Shown: in pieces, positions 34,855-46,436 of the stretch
Numbering within the stretch: the stretch's first letter is position 1
Layout of the letters: the number at the start of each line of letters is the position of its first letter
From: Microbotryomycetes sp. JL201
Taxonomy: Eukaryota; Basidiomycota; Microbotryomycetes
Length of the DNA: 64,000 nt
Assembly (NCBI GenBank): GCA_033819885.1
Contig: JAQYUZ010000013.1
Coordinates: 62,001 to 126,000 of the forward strand
Reading direction: 5' to 3'
Program-made: the position numbers and the translations under genes
Notes under the pieces: generated by a model
The model's database searches: none
Told to the model about the DNA's origin: nothing
The model's input: the letters and a program-made list of their open reading frames with translations, nothing else

Positions 34855-35878
34855 TTACAGCTTTGCCGTCGCTGCGGCGGCCAGCAACGTCTTGAGACGC
34901 TCATCGTGCTTGTCAATAGGCGAGTACATGGTTTCGTCCTGATACAAATCCTTGATCGTTTTGGCATACAACGTTTCTTTCATAGCTTGTACGACCTAAG
35001 GTGAGCACAGCGTCGTCAATGTCTGAGAGCAGTTGTGAGAACAAGTGCAAAGGAGACTCACGTTTGATTGGGAAAATTGCATTCTTTCCCTCGCTACTTG
35101 CAAAGCTCTCTCGACGACCTGAGAACCATCGGTTCCGGGTACGATTTCGTCTACAATACCACTTTGTAAAGCTTCTTGAGCGACGAATCGATGTCCTGTC
35201 AAGAGGATTTTGTCGACGACAGGTTGCGACAGTTTGGCTTGCAAGACGCTCGCCATGCCTGCTGGGATCGGAGCTCCAAACGCGATCTCGTTCATGCAGC
35301 ACCAAGCTCGTTCGCCCTGAGTTCGATAGATCAGCATTCCATCGCAGAGTATCGGGTCAGGGGCCGCTAACGCACCTTGATAATTCGCTGATCGCAAGCG
35401 AGCATGAGGCAAAAGCCTCCAGCAAAACTGTGTCCATTGACGGCGGCAACAGTGTGCATCGGAAACGTGAGCAATCGACGCAAAACGGCGTAATAGTAAT
35501 CCGGCCAGAACCGAGGACAATCTGGAACGAGTTCGAGTTGAAGACCGTTTGAAAAGAATTTGTGTGCGCCCGTTTCGCCAGTCAAGACGAGTGCAGCTTG
35601 CCTTTGACCGGCGTCCCACGCTTTGCGAAACGACAATTCGATGTAGTCGAGCGCCGGAATCAGCTGAAAGTGGAGCGCCAGACAACACGTGATCAGCAAA
35701 CTCGACACGGATAAGCAAGAGCGAGATCAGCACTGACGGCAAGTTTGAGAAAGTCTGGCGTGAGCCTATTGTCGGGCAAGTTGTGCATGCTCAACTGCCA
35801 CAAGCCCGGCTCGGCCGGTTCGGACACGGTGCATAGCGCGATCGAAGCGCCTCGAGGAAATGTCACAGGCGCAGTCAT
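34855..35878 (-). CDS. Enoyl-CoA hydratase/isomerase family enzyme, probably peroxisomal
   Basis: Crotonase-fold enzyme acting on acyl-CoA during beta-oxidation (hydratase or delta3,delta2-isomerase). The start is the ATG at 35878 (MTAPVTFPRGASIALCTVSE). Exons carry FRKAWDAGQRQAALVLTGE, FFSNGLQLE (CoA-binding turn) and HTVAAVNGHSFAGGFCLMLA followed by CDQRI (oxyanion-hole region). The tail DKHDERLKTLLAAAATAKL ends in AKL, an accepted variant of the C-terminal peroxisomal signal SKL. Three short introns. The AKL ending and the crotonase core together suggest a peroxisomal fatty-acid role. The acyl-CoA ligase at 16.4 kb could supply substrate, though the two are not adjacent. Hydratase and isomerase cannot be told apart from what is visible. 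Confidence 0.88.
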
Positions 35879-36068
35879 ATTGAACCTTTTTCTTTGAGAG
35901 TGTGCGGTTAAGCTCAGACCTGGACAGAGTAGCCCTGAACGGAAGACAAAGCTCGTCGCCCGTTTCGGCTCGGACCCTGATAATTACCGGCTGGGCTGCT
36001 TCGATCAAAAGGCTTGTCATTCACGACGAGTTTGTTGTGCTACATGTTCTCAGCTGTCTGCTTTTTCT

Positions 36069-37444
36069 CTACAATGGTCTTGCCCACCAAATGACCGCCA
36101 TAGCCGTCGCCGCCGCGCTCATCAAGTTGACGCCATTGTTGGAAAGAATGTTAAAACCTGATCCTGGCACATTGACGACTTTGTCATCCTTGTCTGTTGC
36201 ATCATTAGAGTGCACAATCCTGCGCCGAGTTGTCGAATACAAGCTTTGTTGCAGTGTGGCGCCCAGGACCGAATCAATCTGCGCGGCGTCATCTTTCGCG
36301 TCAGCGTTGAACAACAAAGCGCCAGGATTCATTGCTCACCAGACTACCGACGAGACCACTCCATGCTCCAATGCCAATGACGACAGCCCAGAATGGCAGA
36401 CCGCGCTCGACGTGGTCGCGACACACTGAATTCTCTAGATACAATGTGACGGCAGCGCTGGTTCCAACTAGCACTCCTCCAGCTAATGATACAAAGAGTC
36501 CCCAAGCAGAGACACCTCCGTTCGTGCCTCTGGGGCACGGCTTGAGCGTTGTGATCAAGACTGGTGGCGATCGCGAGAGCATACCAAGCTGGTCACCCGA
36601 AGGAGCGCATTTGTCAGAGGAGTTGAAGCATCCGGCGATCTATCCGAGGCTTACCTCGCTCGCGAACTGCGTACTCAGTATGGAAGAGGAAACGGCGTTA
36701 GACGGCTTTTCGTGCGACATTCCGGGCTAATGCGAGCGCACCGTGTCTCCGGCACATGCGCTCCAAAAAGCGACTGCGCCCAGCACAAGCGCTCGTGACC
36801 AACCCCACTGATGCTCGAGCGTGCACCAACTGGGCTGAGCCTCGGACGTCGTTTGTGGCAACCACAGTCTGCCCGTCCAGGCTTTGCCGTCTTGGTATTC
36901 ACCCGAGTACAGCAGGCGCCATGTGACTGCACACATTGTTCCTACCCACGCATTACATGCCACTTGGATTGCATTCCGGTTGCCTCCAGGCTTGGACGGT
37001 GACTTTGCCTGTTGCGGATGCTGATGCGGGCCGTGTTGATCCTCGAGTGATGCCTTGACGTGTGCTTTATACTTTGTTGCTGTTGCCAGAGCAGTCAGTG
37101 CCTGATTTGCTGCACGTGACTAACGAGGAAGCGGGGCTGACCGCGTGACCCGCTCACGTAAAACACGAGGAGCGCGACGCCAAAGACATGCAAAGGATTG
37201 GCGAGAGTGCAATATCCGAGTATGCCTGCAGCAATAGCTCCACTCGTCGAGAGTGAGCCGGATCGGCGTCCGTGCAGCCCTGTGGTTTGAGCCGCGCGTG
37301 TCTTGTTCAGTCAACTGCGTGACATGTGACGCAGGCAGAGAGAGTGAGCTCGAGAAACTGACCGAGCAGCGTCGCCAAGGCTAGCGTCCAAGGGTACGCC
37401 ACAATCTTGGGCTCGTGCAGCCACGCCGAGCTCGTGAGTGCCAT
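36069..37444 (-). CDS. TMEM19/DUF92 membrane protein
   Basis: Member of the DUF92 family (animal TMEM19; the plant relative VTE6 is a phytyl-phosphate kinase). The ATG at 37444 opens MALTSSAWLHEPKIVAYPWT. Downstream exons read SGSLSTSGAIAAGILGYCTL-like helix, then GGNRNAIQVACNAWVGTMCA, FWSACAGDTVRSH (the conserved GDT), CPRGTNGGVSAWGLFVSLAG followed by GVLVGT (GTNGG motif), GLVGSL|IDSVLGATLQ, and a final helix near VNLMSAAATAMAVIWWARPL. All family landmarks occur in order. About five or six introns; that at LVGSL/IDSV is phase 0. Function in fungi is unknown; a lipid-phosphate role by analogy with VTE6 is inference. It diverges from HEN1 across about 210 bases. Confidence 0.87.
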
Positions 37445-37657
37445 GAGCCAGAATGTGCAAAGTCACGTGCCGCGCGGAGGATTAATCTGGATACTCGACT
37501 GGCGCAAATACAGGCGAGGAAAGAGTAAACATGATGTAGTTGATGGGATGGCATTGCCGGGCAGGCCCTATGAATGTCAGTCCCGGTTGGCTCTTGTCGT
37601 CTGCTTCGCGCGCTCGATCCTCTCGCTCGCACCGCAACGCCAAACGCGCGCCAGTAC

Positions 37658-39907
37658 ATGGTCGACGACGACCTAGTGTCTGGATGGGTGTCCAAGCTTG
37701 GCATCAACGGTAGCGGCGCTGCCGCTGCGACTGCGACTGCGAGGGCGAGTAGTGCAACGCGAGCTCACGAGGCCCGCGCTCAGCCGCCGCCACCGCCGCC
37801 GCCGCACACACAGCCACAGGACCACTCTGCTATCGACAGCTCGATGCCATCAAAGCTCGAGCAGCCTTACTTTCTGCCGCAGCTGTGGCTTGCCCGGCGC
37901 ACGCACTGCGTCGAGCTCTTGCGCGCACACGGCGTCAGAAGCGTAAGTTTGCGACAGACGCGTCGTGCCAGGCACAGGCATACGATCCGAACTAGCAGTC
38001 TCGACTGCATGTCTCAGCCTCAGAGCTTCTCGGGCTACAACTACTGCGCTCGGAACCCCCAACGAGCGCGCTCGCTTTCCTCCGTGTTTGAACCCCGCAC
38101 TCCGCAGAAATGTGCACTCCTCGCGCGCGCACGCGCGCACACAGAATCAATCCGCCGAGCTGACTGCGACTCGTCGCTCATTTCCGGCCTGCCACACAAC
38201 AGGTAGCAGACTTGGGATGCGGGCAAGGAGCCATCATATCATTGCTCACAATCCCGTCAGACTCCATTGACGACTTTCCGTCGCTCTACCCGCCGCCAGA
38301 GGTCCTGCCGTCATCGCCCTCGTCGCCGAGCGTCACGGCTCCGAGCGCGGTTCATCGATCGGCAAAGCTCGACACACTCAGGCGCGTGCCGCGCAAACCT
38401 CTCAAAGAACAACAACTACACCTCACCAGACTCGTCGGCGTCGACATTGACAAGCGCAGCCTCGCCAGAGCCGTCGAGGTAACCGCCCCTCCGCCACCGG
38501 ATGGCGACGTGGCATCAACGTCGGTGCCTGCATTCAAGGACAAGGAGAGATGGGAGGACTTGTCGGTTGACCTGTACGAAGGCGGCGTCGAAGTGTACAA
38601 CCCGGCACTCGAACGCATTGAAGCAATGGTCTCCAGCGAGGTCAGTCACGGACCGCCAAGACGTTTTCAGCCGTCTGACACTGCACTTTTGCACGCACGC
38701 ACAGGTCATTGAGCACATGACACCGAGCGCGTTCACCAAGTTTGGCTCTACCGTGCTCGGTTTGTACGGACCTCGCTTGCTCATCGTCACCACACCGAAT
38801 CACGAGTTTAATCCGTACTTTATGCCGAGCTCAGCGGTCGAAAGCACCTTGAATCAAGTACTAGATCCGACAGCACGCACAAACAGAAGGTTCCGAGACG
38901 ACGATCATAAATTTGAATGGACGCGAGCCGAATTTGAGGAATGGGCCACGCAGCAGGCAGACGAGTGGGACTACCAAGTAAAGTTCAGCGGCGTTGGCAG
39001 CTTGGCCAACTATTTTGGCACGCAAGATCGCAGCAAGATTCCGTTTCCACCGCCCAGTCTTGCAGCGCATCCAGACCTGGCCAACGCCCCAGCCTCGCTT
39101 GCCGTGCCAGACGACCCGTCGACGTTTTACTCGACACAGGTAGCTGTGTTTACCAAGATTATACCAAACGAAGCTGAGCGGTCACCACGGTCACACAAGC
39201 CGACACCGCTTCCGTTCTTCTATTCTCCGTCGACCTCGAATAATTTGCCGCTGCCTGGCACGCCACCGACACCGACTTCGGTCGTCTCGATCGACGATTC
39301 TGGAACGAGCGGGCAGACCCAAGCGAGACCCAAGCTGTACGGTAGAACCATGACGTCTCCGACGCCCCATCACCTCGTCCAGACGCATTTGCACCATGCC
39401 CATCCTTCAGCGTCCGTCCCAGCGCCACCTCAGATCATCTTACGGGACGTTCGCAAGATTTTGCGCACGTGTTCGGACGAAAGAGATCGCCATACGATCG
39501 TATTGAACCGGTTGTGGCACCAATTTGAACAGGTTCGAGAAGCATGTGGAGGCATCATGGGCAGTCTGATTGAAGCGTTGCTCGACGACGACCGGGACCT
39601 CGAGTTTGAATTCGAGCTGATTGAAGGGAAAAGTGGTGACGAAGCTTTAAAGGTCGTTTGGAAACCTGTGACGGAATCGGAATCGGATGATGAACGTGGC
39701 GACGAGTTGACGCCGAACAGTTCGGCTACGCCCCTGGACGATGGAGAGGATGACCATGACGGTTACGATCAAGTGGATGAAATTGTTGGTGGATGGCAAA
39801 ATGATGACGATGATGATGACAATTGGTCGGCGCCCCCTGCTTCGCCTCCTGCGATGAACCCGTTGGTGAACGGTATTGCGCCGCACACATACGCTGGCGC
39901 GTGGTGA
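37658..39907 (+). CDS. HEN1: HEN1-type small RNA 3'-terminal 2'-O-methyltransferase
   Basis: Methylates the 2'-OH of the 3' terminal nucleotide of small RNAs, protecting them in RNA interference. Exon 1 encodes MVDDDLVSGWVSKLG, an Ala/Pro-rich linker and YFLPQLWLARRTHCVELLRA. Exon 2 begins VADLGCGQGAIISLL (SAM-binding) and carries LVGVDIDKRSLARAVE. Exon 3 gives the metal-binding signature EVIEHM, then VTTPNHEFNPYF and FRDDDHKFEWTRAEFEEW, so the E-x2-E-H...H set is intact. A ~60-residue Ser/Pro-rich insertion separates the SAM motif from GVDID. A ~250-residue C-terminal extension ends in an acidic Asp run before SAPPASPPA. No La-like or dsRNA-binding domain is seen, so this is the minimal fungal/animal form with added disordered parts. 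Confidence 0.93.
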
Positions 39908-40162
39908 CCACTACTTGGAAGAATCTCCAGTGATGCTCGTCTCTCGCTCTTTCAGATTTGTTCATTCGAACCTTTCGTTGTAGAATAGTTGCATGCTTGA
40001 AGCAATCCAGAAGGACAGCCATGTGCGCTTGACGGGATGCTTGCGTTGTGTTGAAGCATTGTATTTTCGTCAGACCGACATGTGAGCGGTGAAAATTGCC
40101 TCATGACGACGGTGCGTGCGTGGGGTTTTGAGCTTTGACCACTCGCGGTCACGACGCCCACG

Positions 40163-42471
40163 ATGGAGGCCTTCCGCACACTGACGGGCGGAATAAGGTT
40201 TGACAAGTCCAAGCTCAAACCAGAAACGAATTTGATTGCACCTGTACGTCACTGTTTTGCTTTTGCATCGCTCTTTCAAGGCTCGTTTTGAGAAAACCGA
40301 CGAGCTCTTGTCCTGACGCTATGCTCGCTCGTCCAGGCAAGGGATGTTGGCAAGAACGTTGCAAAAGCTGTAGACGGATCGACTGTGCCCGCTGAACTGG
40401 ACTTTTTCGGCCTCGTCAAGCGTCAAGACGCCAACGCCGAGCAAGATTACGCGACAACGCCGAGCTCGTCAAACAAGCGCAAGCGACAGCGCGAAACCGA
40501 CCAGCGACCTCTGTGTGAGCTCATTTTCGATCCTTTCGTCCGCCGTCCTCCTCCCTGACACGGCGTGCGTTGAGCAGCATCATCAAGTCGAGTGTCGATC
40601 GAGGACTTGAACGCCGTCCTCAAGAAACACAAGATCAAGCTGACAGGGATCGACGTGCCCAATCCATGCCTGTCAATTCAAGACCTAGTCACCGAGACCA
40701 ACAGCACGTCGCTGCTCTCAGAAAATTGGCGAACGGCCGGATTTGAACAGTCGACCGGCGTGCAGATGGCCAGTTGGGGCATCATGGCGGCAGTCAGTCC
40801 ATGATGAGGTACCGTCAAGTCATACAACCCATGCCTGACATTGGTTTCTACTAATTGTAACAGAAACGAGACATTCTCGCTTGCGCGCCTACTGGATCGG
40901 GCAAGACTTTATCGTTCATTGTCCCTTTGCTAGCAATGTATCCGCCACGACCCGATTCGACTGATCGAACAAAGGCACTGAAGCCAAAGACGATCGTGAT
41001 TGAACCGACAAGAGAATTGGCGATGCAGGTATTGAGGGAGACTGAAAGTTTAAGCAAGGGAGGAGGTTGGAGGGTGACAGTATTGGGTGAGCACGAGGAA
41101 AACAAAACTACCAAAAAACAAAAAGACAAGAAGAAGCACGGCAAGGCGAAACAGCAAGATGATCAGGAAGAAGAGGAAGTAGAGGAGAAGCAAGCGCCGC
41201 TCGTTGGTGCGTCATGCCGAGGCTCGACGCCACTCTTCATCCGTGTGACTGACTTTGACGATACTTCAGACATGCTCATCTCAACGCCGTTGCGCCTAAT
41301 TTACGCGATCAAGAATGGTGCCGTCGATGTCTCCGAGTAGGTTGCTCGCCCAAATGACTTTATTCAACGGTATTGACAACGTTTTCACACAGTGTCCGAC
41401 ATCTCATTCTGGACGAAGCCGACAAATTGTTTGAACTCAACTTTGTCGAGCAAACGGACGAGATCCTTGCCGCATGCACGCACCCTAATCTCAGAAAGGG
41501 AATGTTTTCCGCAACAATGCCTTCTAGCGTCGAAGAGATGGCAAAGAGCGTCATGAGTGGTGGAGGCACGGGTGCCGTGCGCGCCATCGTTGGCCACAAA
41601 GACTCGGCCACCGAGACAATCGACCAGAAACTCATGTTTGTCGGCACGGAAGACCACAAGCTGTTATCATTGAGGAGTATAATCAGCGATGGACAGTTCA
41701 CGCCACCTGTACTCATCTTTGTCCAATCAATCCTGAGGGCAAAAGAGTTGGCCAACGAGCTGCTGTTTGACGGCATCAATGTTGATGCGATTCATGCCGA
41801 GCGGACTCCAGAAGAACGTGACAAAGTGGTGAAAGGTTTTGCGGATGGCAGAATTTGGTGTTTGATCGCGACGGACGTGATGGGCCGAGGTGTGGATTTC
41901 AAAGGCGTCAAGCTCGTGATCAATTATGATTTTCCGCAATCGGCTGGCAGTTACATTCATAGGATAGGTGAGCCCGCGATGCCACAGCCTTGTCCCGAAT
42001 TATGACTGACAGATGTGTGGCGTTGTTTTCAAAGGTCGGACTGGGCGAGCAGGTAAAAAGGGTCGCGCAATCACTTTTTTCACAAAAGCCGATGCTGCTT
42101 ACCTCAAGACGTATGCCCATTATTGGTCTTGGTCCGACTTTCGTGTGCTGATTTGATGCGCACACAGGATCGTCAATGTCATGCGGGCGTCAGGATGCGA
42201 AGTGCCCGAATGGATGCTTCAACTCAAGAACCCTTCCAAGAAAGAAAAGAAGAAATTGCAGCTCAAGCCAATTGCACGCAAAGACGTTTCAAAGACGAGT
42301 GGCGCCGGCAGTGAGCTAGAAGTAGACACTAAAAGGAGCAAACGAAAGCGTGTGATGGGCGGTGGAAGTGGTGCAGATGGAAAAGACAAAGGCAAGAAGA
42401 ATGTTGACAAGGCGGACAAGAGGCCAGTGAAGCGGAGCAAAGCAGACAAGCAAATTGCAATGGACGAGTAG
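40163..42471 (+). CDS. ROK1: DEAD-box RNA helicase of the ROK1/DDX52 type
   Basis: Nucleolar helicase needed for 18S rRNA maturation. It starts [20 protein letters not shown]. The Q-motif region ([20 protein letters not shown]) precedes [10 protein letters not shown] (motif I), PTRELAMQ (Ia), [17 protein letters not shown] (DEAD), FSATMPS (III), LIFVQS (IV), [13 protein letters not shown] (V) and HRIG|RTGRAG (VI, split by an intron). A Lys/Glu-rich insertion ([19 protein letters not shown] and on) between motifs Ia and Ib enlarges domain 1. The Lys-rich tail ([18 protein letters not shown]) is typical of nucleolar proteins. Seven or so introns. [20 protein letters not shown] and [15 protein letters not shown] match the ROK1 subgroup. 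Confidence 0.93.
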
Positions 42472-42679
42472 CTTATTATTGGCTCAACTGTATAGCTGCA
42501 CAGGGTCATGAAACGCAGAACCTTTCAGAACTCCTTTTGCACCGCGAACAAAGTGTGAAACAGCGTAGTGCTTGCTATTAAGTCACGTGACTCCGGGAAA
42601 AGCTGTCCCGCTCCCGCATAGTTTGCAATTCGGGTGGGGCCCACCGTCCGAGGCTGGTTCTTCACTCTCTCTGCACACA

Positions 42680-43987
42680 ATGTCCTACGTGAAACCTTCG
42701 GCCGAAGTGAGTGAAGTATGCACAATTGCTTGTTGCATTAGTGACGTCTTATCCCTAGTGTCAAGTGTTTTTGGACAACTTTCCTCTGCCTCTGCCGACA
42801 GGCGACCATCCTGACAAAGCCCTCCGACCTTTCCTGGCGGCCGCACCACCTCCTCCCGCGCCAGATCCAAAACTGTGCAAAGTGGAAACGTTCACCATTC
42901 CGGGACCGGCATCGACAGATTTGAGGTTGTTTGTTGTCAGACCCAACAACGATGAATCTGTTCCGGTCGTGATGGTCTTTCATGGCGGCGGAGCAATCTG
43001 TGGCGTACCAGAGTAAGCGTCTTCAACATCATATCGGGATGCGAGCGCGCTGTTAAAGTCTTGAAAACGACTTCAGGATGGATCTGCCGCTGCTTGAACA
43101 TTTGGCAAAGGCTGGTTTCGCTGCTGTTGCAGTAGACTATCGGTGAGAACAATGGAACCCTCACCATCACATTTCATCCATTACTCACTAAGAGGAAACC
43201 TGTAGGTTGGCACCCGAATACCCATTCCCTGCCCAGTTTGACGACGCCGAAACTGCGTGGAACTACGTCCAGTCGAAAGAAGCTGTATCCAAACTCAACA
43301 TTGACCACTCAAAAGTCATTCTGTATGGATCGAGCGCAGGGTCTTGGATCAGCCAAGGTCTGACGCATCGCCTGTGCAAGAGCGGAAAGTCTTCTTTGCC
43401 TCGGCTTGTAGCCTTGGATTCGTGAGTCAAAGCGCATCCTAAACATTGCGATCGCGCTGATTGACTCGATGTTCTGGCTAGAACTCTGGCAGACGATCGC
43501 CTGATATACCCTATGCAAGCGGACAATCATCCGCTGGCCAAGTTCTACGTGAATGCCTATCCTTCCTGATGCCGAATGAACACTGACAGGGCACGTCTGA
43601 CCAGGTTTGGTCGGTTCAAAACTCGCGAGATTCTCATCGCTACGTTCACAATGATGGCGAGGCGCCACTCGAGGCAGCATTACTTCGCTCGACCGATCCA
43701 AAAGATTTTGCCGGGTTTCCGCCGTTCTGTGAGTTTTGTCAAAATTCAAGTATACGGTCGAACATTTCCTCACGAGTGAGTCAATAGACGTCAACTCGTG
43801 CGAGCTCGATTCACTGGCGGATCACGGACCACTGCTCGCGACCAAATTGAGAGAGGCGGGAGTCTCTGTCGAACAACACATATACCGAGGCGCGACGCAT
43901 GCTTTCAGCTCGCTTATGCCAGCATCAAGTATTGCTCAGGCGTTGTACGCTGAACTCGTGAGGGTGTTCAAGCAGGCTCTGGAGTAG
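42680..43987 (+). CDS. HSL-family alpha/beta hydrolase (esterase/lipase)
   Basis: Serine hydrolase of the hormone-sensitive-lipase group. It starts MSYVKPSAE|CQVFLDNFPLP. The oxyanion HGGG motif is VVMVFHGGGAICG; YRLAPEYPFPAQ follows, then the nucleophile elbow YGSSAGSW (Ser). Near the end, CELDSLADHGPL offers the acidic residue and RGATHAFSSL the His. The product ends YAELVRVFKQALE. About seven short exons; the segment between HPLAKFY and the final exon (about 43560-43790) is harder to join with certainty. Likely acts on short-chain esters or xenobiotics; natural substrate unknown. Confidence 0.85.
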
Positions 43988-44641
43988 GCTTGGAGTCTCT
44001 CATTGAAACTGAGATTACGACGACCCATAAAATGACATGATAGCACATGCAAGAACCAGAAACTTGATGCAAATACTGTGGTGACCATGCGCCTCGCAGT
44101 CTTCACCGCTGAAATTGTCCTTGACTTTCAAATCACATTGCTCCACGACTGACTGAACTTTTCTCTTGGTGCCGTGTTCCCGCGTCGCGCCGCGCTCGTA
44201 TTGCCACCATCCCTCTCGCCGCCAGAGTTGCCGGCTGTATGTATCGCAATGCTCTGAGCGCCTTCGAGAAGATTGTCATTTAGCTCTGACTTGCTCAGAG
44301 TTCGGCACAAGGTATGCGAGCGAGACGGCTACCCGAGTTTGAATCACTCCTTCAACATGGCGAACTTGGGCGATGTCATGTGTTACTTATTGGCGCTTTC
44401 TTGGTTGTCAGCTGCGTAACCAGAAAGCTTTTTGATACTGGCCAATTACGAGCTGCACACCACATCTTGAGGACGCACTCCGTATGGCAATTGGCGAGTA
44501 TGTGCTTGATAACAATGAAAGAGCCGCTAAAGACGTGTACGACAGAAAGTCTACAAGAGAGAAACCAGACCTCGACAGACAGACTAGGTGTACAGAGAAT
44601 GCGGAAAATGATAGGAAAGCGCCGATGTCCACTACTGTGGC
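43988..44641. other. Unassigned stretch between the esterase and RNR small subunit
   Basis: About 650 bases between two converging 3' ends. Several short plus frames occur: one at about 44240, MYRNALSAFEKIVI; one at about 44355, MANLGDVMCYLLALSWLSAA; and one near 44470-44642 with a polar, protein-like reading, MAIGEYVLDNNERAAKDVYD. I could not join them into a recognised family. A small mitochondrial or membrane protein gene is possible. Confidence 0.25.
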
Positions 44642-46172
44642 TTAGAAGTCTTCGTCGAAAGTGAAAGCTGATTTGACTTCGCCTCCATTTTCTCGCGAAG
44701 CTTGGTGCTCCGAGACGGACGCCTTTTGGTCTGTAGATAGAGTGGCTGTCAGCACATGATCCCCTCAAGCTCATTTGCAAACGTACAGGCCGAGACTCGT
44801 GACTCGAAAAAGTTTGCCTTGTTCTCCAATGAGATGAACGTCATAAAGTCGAACGGATTCTCCACGTTGTAAGCCTTCTCGTTGCCGAGTGCGACAAGCA
44901 GCCTGTCTGCGACAAACTCGATGTATTGGCACATCAATGTCGCGTTCATGCCGATGAGCGACACGGGCAATGCTTCCGTCAAAAACTCTTTCTCGATCTC
45001 GACGGCCTCTGTGATGATAGAGGCGACAATGTCGGGGTGCGGTCGTCGCTCAAGGTGAGAAAACAAGAGGCAGGCAAAGTCGGTGTGCAAACCCTCGTCG
45101 CGAGAAATGAGCTCGTTGGAGAAGGTGAGGCCAGGCATAAGACCGCGCTTCTTCAGCCAGAAAATGGCGGCAAATGAGCCTATTGAAAAGGCTCGTCAGC
45201 GTCGATGGCAACATCATCATGCTGGCCATTCAAAACGCACCAGAGAAAAAGATGCCCTCGACGGCGGCAAAGGCAATCAAGCGCTCGCCAAAGACAGAGT
45301 TCTTGTCAGAGATCCACTTGAGTGCCCACTCGGCCTTCTTCCTGATGCAGGGGACTGTTGCAGAGGGTCAGTCAGATTTGCTCTGACATCAGTTCCGTGC
45401 GCGACTCACTCGTGTCGATGGCTTGGAACAGCTTGAGGCGCTGCTCGGGCTCACGAACGTATGTGTCGATGAGGAGCGAGTAGACTTCCGAGTGAATGTT
45501 CTCCCTGACATTGTTGCGCGTACAAAGTCAATGTCTGGCCGACATTACAAGGATGCGATGCCAATCTCACATCATGATTTGGAAACCGTAAAAGCAGCGG
45601 GCCTCTGCGGCCTGCACTTCATTCGAGAATCGCTCGAGCAGGTTCTCGTTGACGATACCGTCTGAGGCGGCGAAGAAGGCGAGAACATGCTGGACAAAGT
45701 AACGCTCCTCCTCTTTGAGCTTGTTGTCCCAGTCGTGCATGTCTTTCGAAAGGTCCATCTCTTCTGCAGTCCAGAAGGATGCCTCTGCTTTCTTGTACAT
45801 TCCCCAGATCTGCAATCGGGTGACAGTGTCAGTATCAGTGAACGCGTCGCCACCGTGACGGCACGCGTCTGCGCTCACCTCGTGGTACTGGATCGGGAAC
45901 AAGACGAAACGGCGCTGCGTCTCCTTCAGCAAGGGCTCATCGGCGTCTGACTTGATCTCGAGGTTGCCGACAAAGCGTGGCTTGCCGTTGCGCGTCGTCT
46001 CGTCAACGCGGGCGACCTCGCCAGTCGACGCGTCGGCGACGTCAGACGCGTCAGTGGCAGCTGCCTTGCCGAGCTTGTCCTTGATAGACGTGGGCTTGGT
46101 CAGGTCAAGCTTCTCGAGCGATGCTGCCGTGGCAGATCGGGGCGTCTCTTGGATGACGGGAGCGGCAACCAT
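44642..46172 (-). CDS. RNR2: Ribonucleotide reductase small subunit (class Ia R2)
   Basis: Houses the di-iron/tyrosyl-radical cofactor that drives dNTP synthesis. The ATG at 46172 opens [20 protein letters not shown]. Core landmarks: [30 protein letters not shown] (Asp ligand), [33 protein letters not shown] (Glu and His ligands and radical Tyr), [34 protein letters not shown] (Glu/His ligands) and [17 protein letters not shown]. It ends SAFTFDEDF, the conserved tail that docks on the large subunit. The junction [17 protein letters not shown] matches the family. Five or six GT-AG introns. All ligands are present, so this is the active R2 rather than an inactive Rnr4-like partner. Probable S-phase control elements lie upstream. 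Confidence 0.95.
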
Positions 46173-46274
46173 TTTCTCTGGGCGGCGGCGACGGGGCAGA
46201 AAGGCGGGCGACGACGGGCAAGGGGTGGTACGCGCGAAGAAACGAGTGTTGACGTGTATGAAAGCCGAGTACCC

Positions 46275-46291
46275 TGTGTGTGTGTGTGTGT
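46275..46291. repeat. (TG)n microsatellite in the RNR2 leader
   Basis: Seventeen bases of alternating T and G, about 105 bases upstream of the RNR2 start codon. Confidence 0.9.
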
Positions 46292-46380
46292 CTTTCGGGC
46301 GCGACGAGAGCGAGGTGTGATGAGGAGAAGAGAGGAAAGGCGTGGCGGCCGAGGGGCGCAAAGAGCCTTGACGTGACGAG

Positions 46381-46400
46381 ACGCGTCGATGCGCGAAAAA
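46381..46400 (-). promoter_or_regulatory. MCB box plus E2F/MBF-like site upstream of RNR2
   Basis: ACGCGT (46381-46386) is a perfect MluI cell-cycle box. Five bases on, GCGCGAAAAA (46391-46400) reads TTTTTCGCGC on the minus strand, the E2F/MBF-type core. They lie about 210-230 bases upstream of the RNR2 start. Fungal MBF binds ACGCGT and drives RNR genes at G1/S, so the pair is a credible S-phase element, though binding is inferred. Confidence 0.55.
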
Positions 46401-46410
46401 CAACACAGAC

Positions 46411-46436
46411 GCGACTGATTTCAAAGAAATCAGCGC
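46411..46436. repeat. Inverted repeat next to the MCB/E2F pair
   Basis: CTGATTTC (46415-46422) and GAAATCAG (46426-46433) are perfect 8-base arms around AAA. GCG/CGC flanks extend pairing by three bases with a single bulged A. Could be a dimeric regulator site or a leader hairpin. Confidence 0.5.

Noticed and set aside
37785-37805. CCGCCGCCACC-type trinucleotide repeat
   Set aside because: Encodes the Pro run in the HEN1 N-terminal linker.
44355-44420. Possible PMP3-type stress peptide (MANLGDVMCYLLAL)
   Set aside because: The diagnostic PPLAVFL and GWIPG segments do not follow in any frame.
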